64,000 bases of DNA from a bacterium (GCA_028713675.1 JAQTNV010000005.1:42793-106792); one strand, 5' to 3'. Counted from the first letter of the stretch, positions 42,103 through 51,199 are shown. The notes: generated by a model from the sequence alone, not told the origin. A program made the numbers and translations.

Positions 42103-42783
42103 ATGACCATTAAAACCCTTCTAATCCTGCTTTCCTTGATCTCCTACCCCTCGGTGTCCGGGGCGGAATACCTACACCTTCAGAAATACAGTCTGATGCA
42201 GGAGGAAAATATTCTTACATCACAGGCTAATTACGATGATTATTTGAAAGCCCAATCTCAGCCATCATTTAAATCCTTAAAACCCGTATCCCCCGTTTTG
42301 GCCGGCGTCCTGGCTTCAATCCCACTGACCACTACACCGATTGTTTTTGGAATTGAAATGGCCGTCTTTGGATGGAGACATGGGGACCATATACGATTTC
42401 CATGGATAACCACTCTTTACGGATTAACTTCATTTACATTTTTCACCATCCCTGAACATATGTATGTGCATGATGGGAAAAGTTATTTGGCAGGAGCTAA
42501 AATTGGTACTCTGGCTGCTTCAGGATTGGGTTATTTTATAGGGTGGGGAATGGCCATGGGCTGTATAGATAGAGACTGTGGTGAACAAGACTATACCCTT
42601 CCAATAGTATTTTTCTCTCTCGGCCTTGCTTCATTTTTCGGAATATATCTTTATGAACTTATTGACGCCCCCCTCGCCGCTATGAGATATAACAAGAAAA
42701 TTGAAAAACAACAGCAGGGATTTTTTGTCCTGCCCTACGCCTACAAAGACCAATATCGGGTGAATGTGGGGTATAGGTTTTAA
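42103..42783 (+). CDS. Membrane protein of unknown function
   Basis: 226 residues. An N-terminal signal (MTIKTLLILLSLISYPSVSG-AEY) is followed by a polar part and three or four hydrophobic segments: about 64-88, 104-120, 132-152 and 165-187. The C-terminus ends YRVNVGYRF, like the last strand of an outer-membrane protein, yet the hydrophobic segments argue for the inner membrane. Codon use is AT-rich like the GIY-YIG gene. Directly downstream of repeat copy B, with no clear ribosome site. Both genes may have arrived together. No family recognised. Confidence 0.65.
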   Translation: MTIKTLLILLSLISYPSVSGAEYLHLQKYSLMQEENILTSQANYDDYLKAQSQPSFKSLKPVSPVLAGVLASIPLTTTPIVFGIEMAVFGWRHGDHIRFPWITTLYGLTSFTFFTIPEHMYVHDGKSYLAGAKIGTLAASGLGYFIGWGMAMGCIDRDCGEQDYTLPIVFFSLGLASFFGIYLYELIDAPLAAMRYNKKIEKQQQGFFVLPYAYKDQYRVNVGYRF

Positions 42784-42785
42784 AT

Positions 42786-42826
42786 GCGTAGACGGTATAC
42801 GGTAGACGGTAGACGGTAGACCGGGA
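42786..42826. repeat. GTAGACG short tandem repeat
   Basis: GTAGACGGTATACGGTAGAC and further GGTAGACC words, ending CCGGGAAAA. The core GGTAGACGGTAGACCGGGAA also occurs at 41462-41481, so the two copies bracket the GIY-YIG and membrane-protein genes. Confidence 0.6.
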
Positions 42827-42893
42827 AAATGGGCCCCCTCTCCCTGCCCTCTACCTCGAGGGGAGATGGAAAGGGTGAGGGTGAGATTAAAAA

Positions 42894-42916
42894 AAGGAGC
42901 CCGTTAAGGGCTCCTT
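42894..42916 (-). terminator. Hairpin terminator of the FadD-like gene
   Basis: Stem AAGGAGCCC / GGGCTCCTT with loop GTTAA; on the minus strand TTTTTTT follows. It lies 38 bp beyond the stop codon of 42954-44657. Confidence 0.85.
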
Positions 42917-42953
42917 AATATTCTTAAGACTGGTGCTCTTGTCTCTAGCCTGA

Positions 42954-44657
42954 CTACTGCGCTTTCTTCCTCAGTTTCTTCTTGTCCACCTTCCCCACCG
43001 CGGTCATGGGCAGTTCCTTCCGGATCTCCCACTCCTTGGGGACTTCGTAAGGCGACAATTTCGACTTGGCGAAGTCCGCCAAATCCTTGAGGATAGCCGC
43101 CTCGTCGGTTCCGAATTTAGTATTGGTTTTCACGGTCAGGTAAGCCTTGACCACTTCGGAGCCGGGCCGATCGGGGTTGGCCTCCCCGATCAGAGCGATC
43201 AGTTCCACCGCCGGATGCTCGGTGAGGAGCTCCTCCACCCGCTTGGAAAAGACCTTAAACCCGCCGACGATAATCATGTCCTTGGTCCGGTCCACGATCC
43301 GCAGGTAGCCCTCAGCGTCCTGGATCGCGACATCTCCGGTATGCATGTAGCCGTCCTTATCCAGGGCAAATTTGGTTTCATCGGGTTTCTCGAAATATCC
43401 GATCATGACCTGCGGCCCCTTGACGCAGATCTCCCCCGGTTTTCCCTGCTCCACTTCCTTCCCGGTGTCGGGATCGACCAGTTTCAGGTCCGTATTGATC
43501 AGGGGCAGGCCGATGTGTCCCAGTTTCTTCTTTCCCTTGGAGGGATTCATCACCGTGAGCGGAGCGGTTTCCGTCATTCCATACACCTCCAGAAGTTTCC
43601 CCACCCCAATTACTTTCTCCAGCTGTTTCTGGGTTTCCTCCGGGAAAGGCGAGGCCGCCGAGATGCAGTTCTTCAGGTTGGAATGGTCCACGGTCGCGAA
43701 TTTGGGATTGGCGATCAGCATCTGGAAGAGCGACGGAACATTAACCAGCGCGGTTGGACGATACTTGGCGATTTCCTTGCAGATATGGTCGGTATCCCTC
43801 GGGTTGGGAATCAGGATCTGGGTCCAGCCGAGATAGGTACAACAGATGTTAAAGAAAAGGCCGGCAATATGGAAGAAAGGAAATCCGGAAAGGGCGAGGC
43901 CTTCCCCTTCTTTCCACTCCAGCCACCTCATAACCAGCAGCAGGTCGGAAAGGGAGTTCCGGTGGGTCAGCATCGCCCCCTTGGGAGCGCCGGTGGTCCC
44001 GCCGGTATACTGGATATACGCGAGGTCATCCGCGGTAATTTTTACCTGGGGCAGCTCGGATGAGAATTTGCCGGATTTAATCACCTCTTCCATCCGGTAA
44101 ACCGTTTTCCCCGCCAGGGGGGTAACCGGACCGGTCGGGATTTTTTTCATCTTCTTTCCCATGAACCTTTTCCACGCCGGCAGGAATCCCCCCACCTGGG
44201 CGGCGACGACCACCTTCAAATTCGGCAGGTCATCGGCCACCTTGACCAGCCGGCCCGCGAAAATGGCGTCCAGGGTCACCAGGCCCTTGGCCTTCAGGTC
44301 CTTGAGCTGGTAAACCATCTCTTCCCCCGACATCAGGGGTGAAACCCCGGAAACCACGCAGCCGGCCTTCAGGGTTCCCAGCCAGGAAATGATGTACTCC
44401 GGAAGATTGGGCAGATTAATCCCCACCGCGTCGCCTTTTTTCAGGCCGGAAGCGATGAGCATCTGCGCGAACCGGTTGGTATAAAGGTCCAGTTCGGCGA
44501 AGGTTATCTTGACCCCCATGTAATAGAACGCGGCCTTGTCCGGGAATTTTTTCAGCGTGGGCAGGACGGCTTCAACATAGCTTTTTTCCCACGACTTGGG
44601 GTCGATATCTTCCATTCCGGGGTCGTAGGACTTCTTCCAAAATTTTTCGTTCGGCAT
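42954..44657 (-). CDS. Long-chain fatty-acid CoA ligase-like enzyme (FadD type)
   Basis: 567 residues of the AMP-forming ligase superfamily. YTGGTTGAPKGAMLTH near 212 is the canonical P-loop, VYGMTETAP near 354 the A5 motif, HTGDVAIQDAEGYLRIVDR near 430 the hinge region, and PMTAVGKVDKKKL holds the catalytic lysine near 559. It is more FadD-like than the ligase at 1484-3169 and is a single-gene transcript with its own terminator. It could activate fatty acids or the same hydrophobic acid as the main regulon, but no operator copy is seen upstream. ATG 44657 has AAGGAGAGAGGATC. Confidence 0.9.
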   Translation of the reverse strand: MPNEKFWKKSYDPGMEDIDPKSWEKSYVEAVLPTLKKFPDKAAFYYMGVKITFAELDLYTNRFAQMLIASGLKKGDAVGINLPNLPEYIISWLGTLKAGCVVSGVSPLMSGEEMVYQLKDLKAKGLVTLDAIFAGRLVKVADDLPNLKVVVAAQVGGFLPAWKRFMGKKMKKIPTGPVTPLAGKTVYRMEEVIKSGKFSSELPQVKITADDLAYIQYTGGTTGAPKGAMLTHRNSLSDLLLVMRWLEWKEGEGLALSGFPFFHIAGLFFNICCTYLGWTQILIPNPRDTDHICKEIAKYRPTALVNVPSLFQMLIANPKFATVDHSNLKNCISAASPFPEETQKQLEKVIGVGKLLEVYGMTETAPLTVMNPSKGKKKLGHIGLPLINTDLKLVDPDTGKEVEQGKPGEICVKGPQVMIGYFEKPDETKFALDKDGYMHTGDVAIQDAEGYLRIVDRTKDMIIVGGFKVFSKRVEELLTEHPAVELIALIGEANPDRPGSEVVKAYLTVKTNTKFGTDEAAILKDLADFAKSKLSPYEVPKEWEIRKELPMTAVGKVDKKKLRKKAQ

Positions 44658-44823
44658 GATCCTCTCTCCTTATTTAGTTTGATGATTTCGGCGGCTTCCA
44701 GATTCGGGATGTTATCACACATTTTTTCCCAATGCATCAATAAAAAAATATTTGATAATATTTAATAAGATTCTATAATCTCAACTATTGTTTATGCTTT
44801 TTTCCAAAAATGGAGATTCGACA

Positions 44824-45966
44824 ATGAAAATGGCCAGGAATTTCTTTCCCGTCATATTAGCCATTGCCTTCATATTTTCTCCCGGGTGTTCAGGGGACAA
44901 TATCCAAAATCTCACCGATGAAGCCAAGAACGCCGGTCCCCACCAGATCAAAACCGGCACCTTTAATCTGTTTGACACCTCCCGGCCGACCGCCCCGAAC
45001 GGGACTTATCCCGGGGATCCCTCCGGCCGTTCCCTCATCACCGAGGTCTGGTATCCCCAACCGGAAGCCGGGAAGCCCAACGGTCCCTACCCCCTGATCA
45101 TTTTTACGCACGGCTTCATGGCTTTCCGCACCCAGTCGACCCGGCTGACTAAGAACCTGGCCAGCCACGGCTATTTCGTGGTCTCCCCGGATTTTCCCCT
45201 CTCGGGCATGGCGGGATATACCTATAACCGTGGAGGCCCCGACATTGGGGACGTGATCAACCAGCCGGGGGACGTAAGCTTCCTGATCGACACCTTTCTC
45301 GGATATTCCAAAACCGCCGGAAACGAGTTTGAGGGGATGATCGACCCGGAAAAGATCGGCATCACCGGCCATTCCCTCGGGGGACTGACCACCATCCTTT
45401 CCAGCGAAGGTATCAAGGCCGATCCCCGGATCAAGGCCGCGATTCCCCTCTCCCCGATCGCCTGCTTTCTTGAGCCCGAATATTACACTTTCGGCCAGCA
45501 CGTCCCGGTTATGGTCATGACCGGGACCAAAGACCTCATCACCCCGTTCGACTCCAACGCCACGCTGACTTATGAGAATCTCAAGCCCCCGAAATACCTG
45601 GTCGGCATCAAGGGCGGAACCCACGTCGGGTTCATTGACCTGGACGTCGAAGAGAGAGCAGCCCTCAAGGCTTTCACGGGCATGATCGGCATGGGCAAGC
45701 TGGTCCAGGGCCTGGCCGCATCCATGGTTCCGCTCAAGGCCAGCCTGACCGGCTGCCTGAGTATGTTCGCTATGATCGATCCGGATTACGGATTAGATAA
45801 CGGCGAGATCCTTGATCCCGACCGGCAGAGGGACATCAATTGCATCTACGAAACCGCGTTCTTCGGTTATTACCTGAAGGGGGAGAGCCGCTGGTTGCCC
45901 ATCCTCTCAGATGAATTCAGCGATGTTACCCCGGATGTGGTATTTAAAAAAGAAATGCTGCCCTAA
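44824..45966 (+). CDS. Lipoprotein alpha/beta hydrolase (PAF-acetylhydrolase/dienelactone-hydrolase-like)
   Basis: 380 residues from ATG 44824 (GGAG nine bases upstream); the frame is open from 44788, but the later start gives a clean lipoprotein signal ending FSPGC. The domain shows the oxyanion strand IIFTHGF, nucleophile elbow GHSLGG, acid in TGTKDLITP and His in GGTHVGF, a full Ser-Asp-His triad. This layout is typical of secreted esterases or lipases of the PAF-AH/chlorophyllase-like group. It would be anchored in the inner or outer membrane, facing the periplasm, and could release hydrophobic acids from esters for uptake. Divergent from the FadD-like gene. Confidence 0.85.
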   Translation: MKMARNFFPVILAIAFIFSPGCSGDNIQNLTDEAKNAGPHQIKTGTFNLFDTSRPTAPNGTYPGDPSGRSLITEVWYPQPEAGKPNGPYPLIIFTHGFMAFRTQSTRLTKNLASHGYFVVSPDFPLSGMAGYTYNRGGPDIGDVINQPGDVSFLIDTFLGYSKTAGNEFEGMIDPEKIGITGHSLGGLTTILSSEGIKADPRIKAAIPLSPIACFLEPEYYTFGQHVPVMVMTGTKDLITPFDSNATLTYENLKPPKYLVGIKGGTHVGFIDLDVEERAALKAFTGMIGMGKLVQGLAASMVPLKASLTGCLSMFAMIDPDYGLDNGEILDPDRQRDINCIYETAFFGYYLKGESRWLPILSDEFSDVTPDVVFKKEMLP

Positions 45967-45989
45967 GAGGGCATGGAGCATAGAGCATA

Positions 45990-47207
45990 GTGCATAGTGC
46001 AAAGAGCAAAGAGCAAAGAACGTTAAGCCTAGAGATAAATTCTAACCGCAATCCAAAAACCATTAGAAACCAACCAAACATTTTGTATTTTTTCTTTCCA
46101 ATCTTTATTTTTTTCTTTACCCTATGCTCTCTGCTCTATGCTCCTTGCTCGTTCGCTGAGGAACCCCTTCTGGTCTTCCCTCACCCGCCGGGCGTAACCT
46201 CCACCATGCTTTCCGCCCGGGATCTCGGGATTCATCGGGTTCAGAAAGGCGTCTACAGCGAGGTCTGGACCTTTGAAGGCTATACCGAATTGGGTGAAAT
46301 TATCCGCGCCGCCGTCGGCATCTCGGAGGCCTTTCCCTGGGGAAGCAAGCCGGTTTTAACCGCCGGCATCCTGAAACTTGACGGGCAGCTCCTGAAGTTT
46401 AATTTCCGCCCGGAAAAGGAGGACCTCCGGGCCGCGGAGGAAGGAATGGACATATCCCTCCGGCAGAGTTCCTTCCAAGGGCCAAGCGTCACCGGCAGAC
46501 GGAATATGTTCGAGCTGAAAATCCAGGAAAAGGAATTGGGGATTTTTTTGAATCTCACCTGCCTTTCCCCGGGATGGAAACCTCCCGGAGATGGCCGGCT
46601 GGTCTTCGGCAAGGACCAAAAAAGCTACTGGGCCATTTCGGTCCCCTGCCCCCGGGTCAGTTTTGAGGGCCGGGTAACCTCCGCCACCGGAATGAAATTC
46701 GTAAAAGGCTGGGGCTACATTGACCATTCCTATTCCAATATTCGGATCCTGGATTTCTCCCGGAGATGGATTTCCTACCGCGTGCATATGCCCGAATTAA
46801 GCCTGAATTTCCTGGAAATAACGGCCACCCCCAAATACGGAGGCCAGGACATTGCCCTTTTGGCCATGGCTGACCGTAACGGGACCCGCGTGTTCCCGGA
46901 GGTCAAGGTAATCCATGAGCAAATGCTCCGGGATAAACAAACCGGCTACGAATACCCGAAAATTATAAGAATCGAGGCCCGCGACGGTAATGATCGCATC
47001 AATATCCGTCTCAGGGTACAAGGCACGATCAACCGCGAGGACGGTCTGGCTGATCTCAAAGCAGCCGAGCGGGCCATTATCAGGATGTTCGGGATCAGTC
47101 CGGTGGGCTTTACCTTCACCAATATGGCCGATATCAAATTAACCCTGAACGGCAAAACCCAGGATTTATATTCCCCCGGTATCCATTCCCTGCTGGTTAT
47201 CAAGTGA
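45990..47207 (+). CDS. Exported lipocalin-like protein (CrtC/AttH-type beta-barrel)
   Basis: About 375-405 residues; the start is uncertain. The frame opens with GTG 45990 inside a GAGCATAG/GCAAAGA repeat and a TTG at 46083 begins the hydrophobic signal (YFFFPIFIFFFTLCSLL). Neither has a ribosome site. The mature part has the two-barrel pattern of the AttH/CrtC hydratase-like superfamily: WTFEGYTELGEI near the start and GWGYIDHSYSNI in the middle, where carotenoid hydratases show a GY-x-DH motif. The family binds hydrophobic ligands such as isoprenoids. Placement beside a hydrolase (24 bp) hints at a shared task. Catalysis is not supported. Confidence 0.6.
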   Translation: MHSAKSKEQRTLSLEINSNRNPKTIRNQPNILYFFFPIFIFFFTLCSLLYAPCSFAEEPLLVFPHPPGVTSTMLSARDLGIHRVQKGVYSEVWTFEGYTELGEIIRAAVGISEAFPWGSKPVLTAGILKLDGQLLKFNFRPEKEDLRAAEEGMDISLRQSSFQGPSVTGRRNMFELKIQEKELGIFLNLTCLSPGWKPPGDGRLVFGKDQKSYWAISVPCPRVSFEGRVTSATGMKFVKGWGYIDHSYSNIRILDFSRRWISYRVHMPELSLNFLEITATPKYGGQDIALLAMADRNGTRVFPEVKVIHEQMLRDKQTGYEYPKIIRIEARDGNDRINIRLRVQGTINREDGLADLKAAERAIIRMFGISPVGFTFTNMADIKLTLNGKTQDLYSPGIHSLLVIK

Positions 47208-47237
47208 TCCGGCGGTATTCAGGCCTCAGATAAATCA

Positions 47238-47261
47238 GGGGCGGCTGTTGAAAGCCGCCCC
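47238..47261 (+). terminator. Hairpin terminator of the lipocalin-like gene
   Basis: Perfect nine-bp stem GGGGCGGCT / AGCCGCCCC with loop GTTGAA, followed by AATATTTTT. Confidence 0.8.
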
Positions 47262-47330
47262 AATATTTTTCATTGATTGCCGGTTGTCGGTTTCCGGCTG
47301 CCTGCGACAGCTTGAAGGAAAAAACCCGGC

Positions 47331-49010
47331 TTAAATCTCCGCCTGGGCTTTCATTATTTTTAAAGCCACCTGGACCACCCCGGGGTCCCACTGGGAACCG
47401 GTACCTTTTTCCAGTTCCTTTATGGCTTCATCCTCGGTCCGCTGCCGGCGGTAAGGGCGTTCCGAAAGCATGGCATCCAGACTGTCCGCCACCGCTAAGA
47501 TCCGGGCCAGGCGAGGAATCCCCTCCCCCTTCAATCCGGAGGGATACCCGGTACCGTCCCATCGCTCATGATGATGCCGGATGACCGGAACAGCCGCTTT
47601 GAAGGCCTCCACCCCTTCGGAGGTCTGCGCGCTGACCACCGGGTGGGACTGGATCATGATTCTTTCCGCCTGGGTCAGGCGGGTGGGCTTGTTGAGCACG
47701 CTCCCCGGGATCCCGATTTTTCCCAGGTCGTGCAGGAATCCCGCCACCCTCAGGATTTCAATGTCTTCGGGGGAAAGTCCCATTTCCCGGGCGATCTTGA
47801 TGGAGAGATCGGTAACCCGGGAAGAATGTCCGGCGGTGTAGGGGTCGCTGGCTTCGACGAGCTGGGAGAGGGCCTTGAGGGTTTCGAGGGCGGCTTTCTT
47901 CAGCGCCTCTTCGGTCTTCCGAATACCCGAAATGTCGTGCATGACGCACACCGTGCCGAACAGACAGCCGGTTCCGGAAAACATCGGGTTGGCGGTGATC
48001 AGGAAATCCCCATTCAACCGTTCTTCCCGGGCCTCGGTTCGGCTTTCCTGACCCTCCTGAATGGCCCGGGTATGCGGGCAATATTCCGGCGGACGGTCGG
48101 TCCCGTGCACCATCTGGTGGCAGGGTTTTCCGAGGATTTTCGCCAGCGGCAGATTGAGGGCCTCCGCCAGCGCCTGGTTCGCCCGCGCCACCCGATACTG
48201 GGGGTCCACGACCATCACCAGGTCGGACATCGTGTCAAAGGTGGTCTGCAGCTCGGCCGCCGCGCTCCGGAAATCTTCCTCCGCACGCTTACGCTCGGTA
48301 ATATCACGGCAGCAATAAAGCACTGTCCCGCCCCTGATATTCACCTGTTTGACCGTAATCAGCAGAACCCTCCGCTCGCCCGCCGCGTTCACAATTTCCT
48401 TTTCCAGGGTCAGGATTTCCCCGGCCTTTTCCAGTTTGACCCGATCCGTCCCCCCTTCGCTTCCCAAAAGCTTGGCCAGTTTTCCCTTCTGCCTGGCTTC
48501 CTCGGCCGAAATGCGGAAAACGGCTTCCACGTTCCCGGCCGCCAGGATGATCCGGCCGGAATCGTCGGTGATAACAATGGCATCGGAGATCTCGCTCAGG
48601 ATGATCCGGTTCAACTCCTCGGACTCCCGGTGGGTCTTTTCGGTCAGTTTTTTTCCGGTGATGTCCCAGACTACCGAGACAACCTCCACCACTACCCCCT
48701 GCCGGTAGCGGGGCGAGCTTTCCACCGCCCCGAACCTGACTTTTCCTTCCCGGCTGATAAACCGGTATTCGGCCGGTGGAATTGTCTCTCCGGAGAAAAC
48801 CCGGCCCGCGTCCGCGAGGGCCTGATCCATGGAATCAAGGGAGAGAAAACCCGCATCAGCCAGCGGCCTTCCGATCAGTTTTTCGGACTGAAAACCAAGA
48901 TAAGTCTTAAGACTGGGGGAAATGCTCGTCAGCCGGAAAGCCCGGTCCAGGGAGTAAATCAGGTAATCCACTCCAGGTATTTTTCCGGAGTTTTCCTGCT
49001 CATTCTTCAT
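47331..49010 (-). CDS. PAS-domain HD-GYP cyclic-di-GMP phosphodiesterase
   Basis: 559 residues. Three PAS-type sensor domains (about 15-120, 130-240 and 250-365) are followed by an HD-GYP domain (about 375-550). HDLGKIGIP carries the metal-binding HD pair and HHHERWDGTGYPSGL the GYP signature. HD-GYP enzymes hydrolyse cyclic di-GMP, affecting motility and biofilm. The third PAS has CHQMVHGTDRPPEYCPHT, a Cys/His-rich segment that may bind metal or haem. No transmembrane segment is present, so the sensor is cytoplasmic. It follows the chemosensory operon but is separated by the terminator at 49146. ATG 49010 lacks a strong ribosome site. Confidence 0.92.
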   Translation of the reverse strand: MKNEQENSGKIPGVDYLIYSLDRAFRLTSISPSLKTYLGFQSEKLIGRPLADAGFLSLDSMDQALADAGRVFSGETIPPAEYRFISREGKVRFGAVESSPRYRQGVVVEVVSVVWDITGKKLTEKTHRESEELNRIILSEISDAIVITDDSGRIILAAGNVEAVFRISAEEARQKGKLAKLLGSEGGTDRVKLEKAGEILTLEKEIVNAAGERRVLLITVKQVNIRGGTVLYCCRDITERKRAEEDFRSAAAELQTTFDTMSDLVMVVDPQYRVARANQALAEALNLPLAKILGKPCHQMVHGTDRPPEYCPHTRAIQEGQESRTEAREERLNGDFLITANPMFSGTGCLFGTVCVMHDISGIRKTEEALKKAALETLKALSQLVEASDPYTAGHSSRVTDLSIKIAREMGLSPEDIEILRVAGFLHDLGKIGIPGSVLNKPTRLTQAERIMIQSHPVVSAQTSEGVEAFKAAVPVIRHHHERWDGTGYPSGLKGEGIPRLARILAVADSLDAMLSERPYRRQRTEDEAIKELEKGTGSQWDPGVVQVALKIMKAQAEI

Positions 49011-49145
49011 GTTCTTACGATTTTAGTCCCAATCATTCTCCGATTGAGAATATGATGGATTTTATTTCACCAAAAACCTTATTGATATTGGCAAGTTAAT
49101 TAAAATAATAGTAATCAATAAGATGCTTTCAGTCAAAAACAAAAA

Positions 49146-49170
49146 AAGGGCGGTCGTTACGACCGCCCTT
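49146..49170 (-). terminator. Hairpin terminator of the chemosensory operon
   Basis: Eleven-bp perfect stem AAGGGCGGTCG / CGACCGCCCTT with loop TTA; on the minus strand TTTTTTTG follows. It is nearly the same sequence as the terminator at 33224-33248. Confidence 0.88.
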
Positions 49171-49184
49171 CATGATTAACATCA

Positions 49185-49240
49185 GCAAGGCTTCCCTCGT
49201 CCTCAATACCTCGGGATCTAATCGAAAAGCCTTGCCCTAC
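49185..49240. repeat. GGCAAGGCTTTTCGAT-type repeat, inverted copy
   Basis: Reverse complement of the element at 30632-30683: GCAAGGCTTCCCTCG at its start, CCTCGGGATCTAATCGAAAA in the middle and GCCTTGCCC at the end. It lies between terminator and cheB stop codon. Confidence 0.6.
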
Positions 49241-49288
49241 ATTGTTTTTATTTGTTGGTTACCGGTTTCCAGCTATCTCATTATTACC

Positions 49289-50350
49289 TTACCGGAAACG
49301 GCAAATCTCCTCCAGCACCTGATCGAGCGGGACCATCCGGTCCACGCACCCGGAAAGAAAGGCCGCCTTGGGCATTCCAAAAACCACACAGGTTTCTTCA
49401 TCCTGGGCGATAATGGTCCCTCCCCGCTTTTTTAACTCTTGAACGCCGCGTGATCCGTCACTCCCCATCCCGGTCAGGATTATTCCCAGTACCCGGCCGG
49501 GCCAGACTTCGGCGATCGACTCCATCATCACGTCGGCCGAAGGGCAATGAAATGTATCACGCGGGTTCCGGGTCAGAACCACCTGGAAACTCTGAGAGAC
49601 CTGACGGATTTTCAGGTGATATCCGGCGGGAGCGATATAAATTTTCCCGGAAACGATCAGATCGTCTTCCCTGGCTTCCTCCACTTCCATCAAGCATTGC
49701 TGGTTTAACCTTTCCGCCAGGGAGCGGGTAAACCCCGCCGGCATATGCTGGACAATAAGAATTGCCCCGGGATAGTCGGCCGGCAAAGAAGCCAGGATTT
49801 TTTCCAGGGCGATTGGTCCTCCCGTAGAAGAACCGATCGCCACCAGATGGGCCGGATTCTCATCCTCACCGGTCCGGGGCATGGACGGCATGAGTTTTAT
49901 CGGTTCCCGTTTGGGCGCAACCCTGATCAGTTTTTTTACATCCACGCCGGCGATGACCTTGACCTTTTGAATCAGGGTTTCGGCGATTTCCAGAATGTCC
50001 ATATGGGTATAGCAGGATGATTTGTCAATGAAATCCACGGCCCCCGCATCCAGGGCCTTCATGGTATTTTCACCACCTTCGCTGGTCAGGGAACTCACCA
50101 TCAGGACCGGGGTCGGACATTCCTTCATGATCCGTTTCAACGCCTCGATGCCGTCCATGCCGTACATTTTTACATCCATGGTGACGACGTCCGGTTTTAA
50201 TTCCCGGGTTTTAGCCACGGCCTCCAGGCCGTCTTTGGCCTCGCCGATCACCTGGATCAGGGGATCGGAATTGAGCATCCGTTTCAAGGCCTTGCGGAAA
50301 AAAGCGGAGTCATCCACCACCAAAACCGAGATTTTGCGATAGCCTGCCAT
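49289..50350 (-). CDS. cheB: Chemotaxis response-regulator methylesterase CheB
   Basis: 353 residues. The receiver domain has D13/D14, phospho-acceptor D59 and K110; the effector domain has the catalytic triad S175 (GSSTGG), H202 (QHMP) and D298 (GMGSDG). CheB removes methyl groups from receptors to reset sensitivity. After D59 the usual MP-x-MDG reads KMYGMDG, an odd change next to the phosphorylation site. The start codon abuts the cheR stop, so translation is probably coupled. Last gene of the chemosensory operon. ATG 50350 follows GGGGAAGTTAA. Confidence 0.95.
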   Translation of the reverse strand: MAGYRKISVLVVDDSAFFRKALKRMLNSDPLIQVIGEAKDGLEAVAKTRELKPDVVTMDVKMYGMDGIEALKRIMKECPTPVLMVSSLTSEGGENTMKALDAGAVDFIDKSSCYTHMDILEIAETLIQKVKVIAGVDVKKLIRVAPKREPIKLMPSMPRTGEDENPAHLVAIGSSTGGPIALEKILASLPADYPGAILIVQHMPAGFTRSLAERLNQQCLMEVEEAREDDLIVSGKIYIAPAGYHLKIRQVSQSFQVVLTRNPRDTFHCPSADVMMESIAEVWPGRVLGIILTGMGSDGSRGVQELKKRGGTIIAQDEETCVVFGMPKAAFLSGCVDRMVPLDQVLEEICRFR

Positions 50351-51199
50351 TTAACTTCCCCGTTTCCGGTAACAGATGGTTTCCGGAAACCTCCTCGGCT
50401 CGAATTCCGCGAGCAGACTGGTGAAATTTTCCGAATGTCCCAGCAAAAGATACCCCCCCGGTCTGAGAACCCGGCTGAAGAAATTGAGCGTGGCTTGAAT
50501 TTTCTCCTCCGAAAAATAGATAAAAACATTGCGGCAGCAGATGATGTCAATCTCCCCGACTTTATCCCAGGTTTTGCGGTCGGCGATGTTCCCGTATTGA
50601 AATTTCACCATGCGTTTGATCGAATCCTTGACCAGATAATCCCCGCCGTTCTCGTTAAAATACTTTTTCTTCTGCTCGGGATCGGTCATGCGGAAGGAAT
50701 GCGGAAAATATTTGGCACGATGGGCCACTTCCAGGGCCCGCCAGTTGATATCCATCCCCACAACCCGGACATCCCAGCCCCAGAAAAAATTCCCGTATTC
50801 ATAAACCATCATGGCCAGGGTGTAGGCTTCCTCTCCGGTAGAGCACCCGGCCGAGAGAATCCGGATTTCCTTTTCTCCCAGGCCGCGCTTTCTCTCCTGA
50901 ATTTCCGCCAGGATGGAATCCCTCACGGTCAGCAATTGAGACATCTCCCGGAAAAAATAGGTCTCATTATTGGTCAGAAAAGCCACCATCCGGACTGCTT
51001 CCTCGCCGTTTTGATCCTGGTACTTCACGTAATTTATATATTCCCCGAAATTAGCCATCCCCAGACCGATCACCCGGGCCTGGAGCTTCATCCGGACAAA
51101 TGATTTTTTCTCCTCTTTGAAATAAATCCCGAACCGGTCATGCAGAAAATCCCGGATCAGGCGGAATTCGACATCGCTGATATCCAGCGGCTCGTTCAT
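50351..51199 (-). CDS. cheR: Chemoreceptor methyltransferase CheR (copy 1)
   Basis: 282 residues with the N-terminal CheR helix bundle and the SAM-binding domain: TNNETYFFRE near 85, LSAGCSTGEEAYTLAMM near 118 and IDIICCRNVFIYFS near 222. It methylates glutamates on chemoreceptors. The start overlaps the HEAT-repeat gene stop by four bases (ATGA). Ends one base before cheB. A second CheR (53555-54544) lies in the same operon, so the two may serve different receptors or one may be regulated by the HEAT protein between them. Confidence 0.93.
   Translation of the reverse strand: MNEPLDISDVEFRLIRDFLHDRFGIYFKEEKKSFVRMKLQARVIGLGMANFGEYINYVKYQDQNGEEAVRMVAFLTNNETYFFREMSQLLTVRDSILAEIQERKRGLGEKEIRILSAGCSTGEEAYTLAMMVYEYGNFFWGWDVRVVGMDINWRALEVAHRAKYFPHSFRMTDPEQKKKYFNENGGDYLVKDSIKRMVKFQYGNIADRKTWDKVGEIDIICCRNVFIYFSEEKIQATLNFFSRVLRPGGYLLLGHSENFTSLLAEFEPRRFPETICYRKRGS

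Noticed and set aside
47568..49055. 495-codon plus-strand frame
   Set aside because: Antisense to the PAS/HD-GYP gene; composition is typical of a shadow frame.
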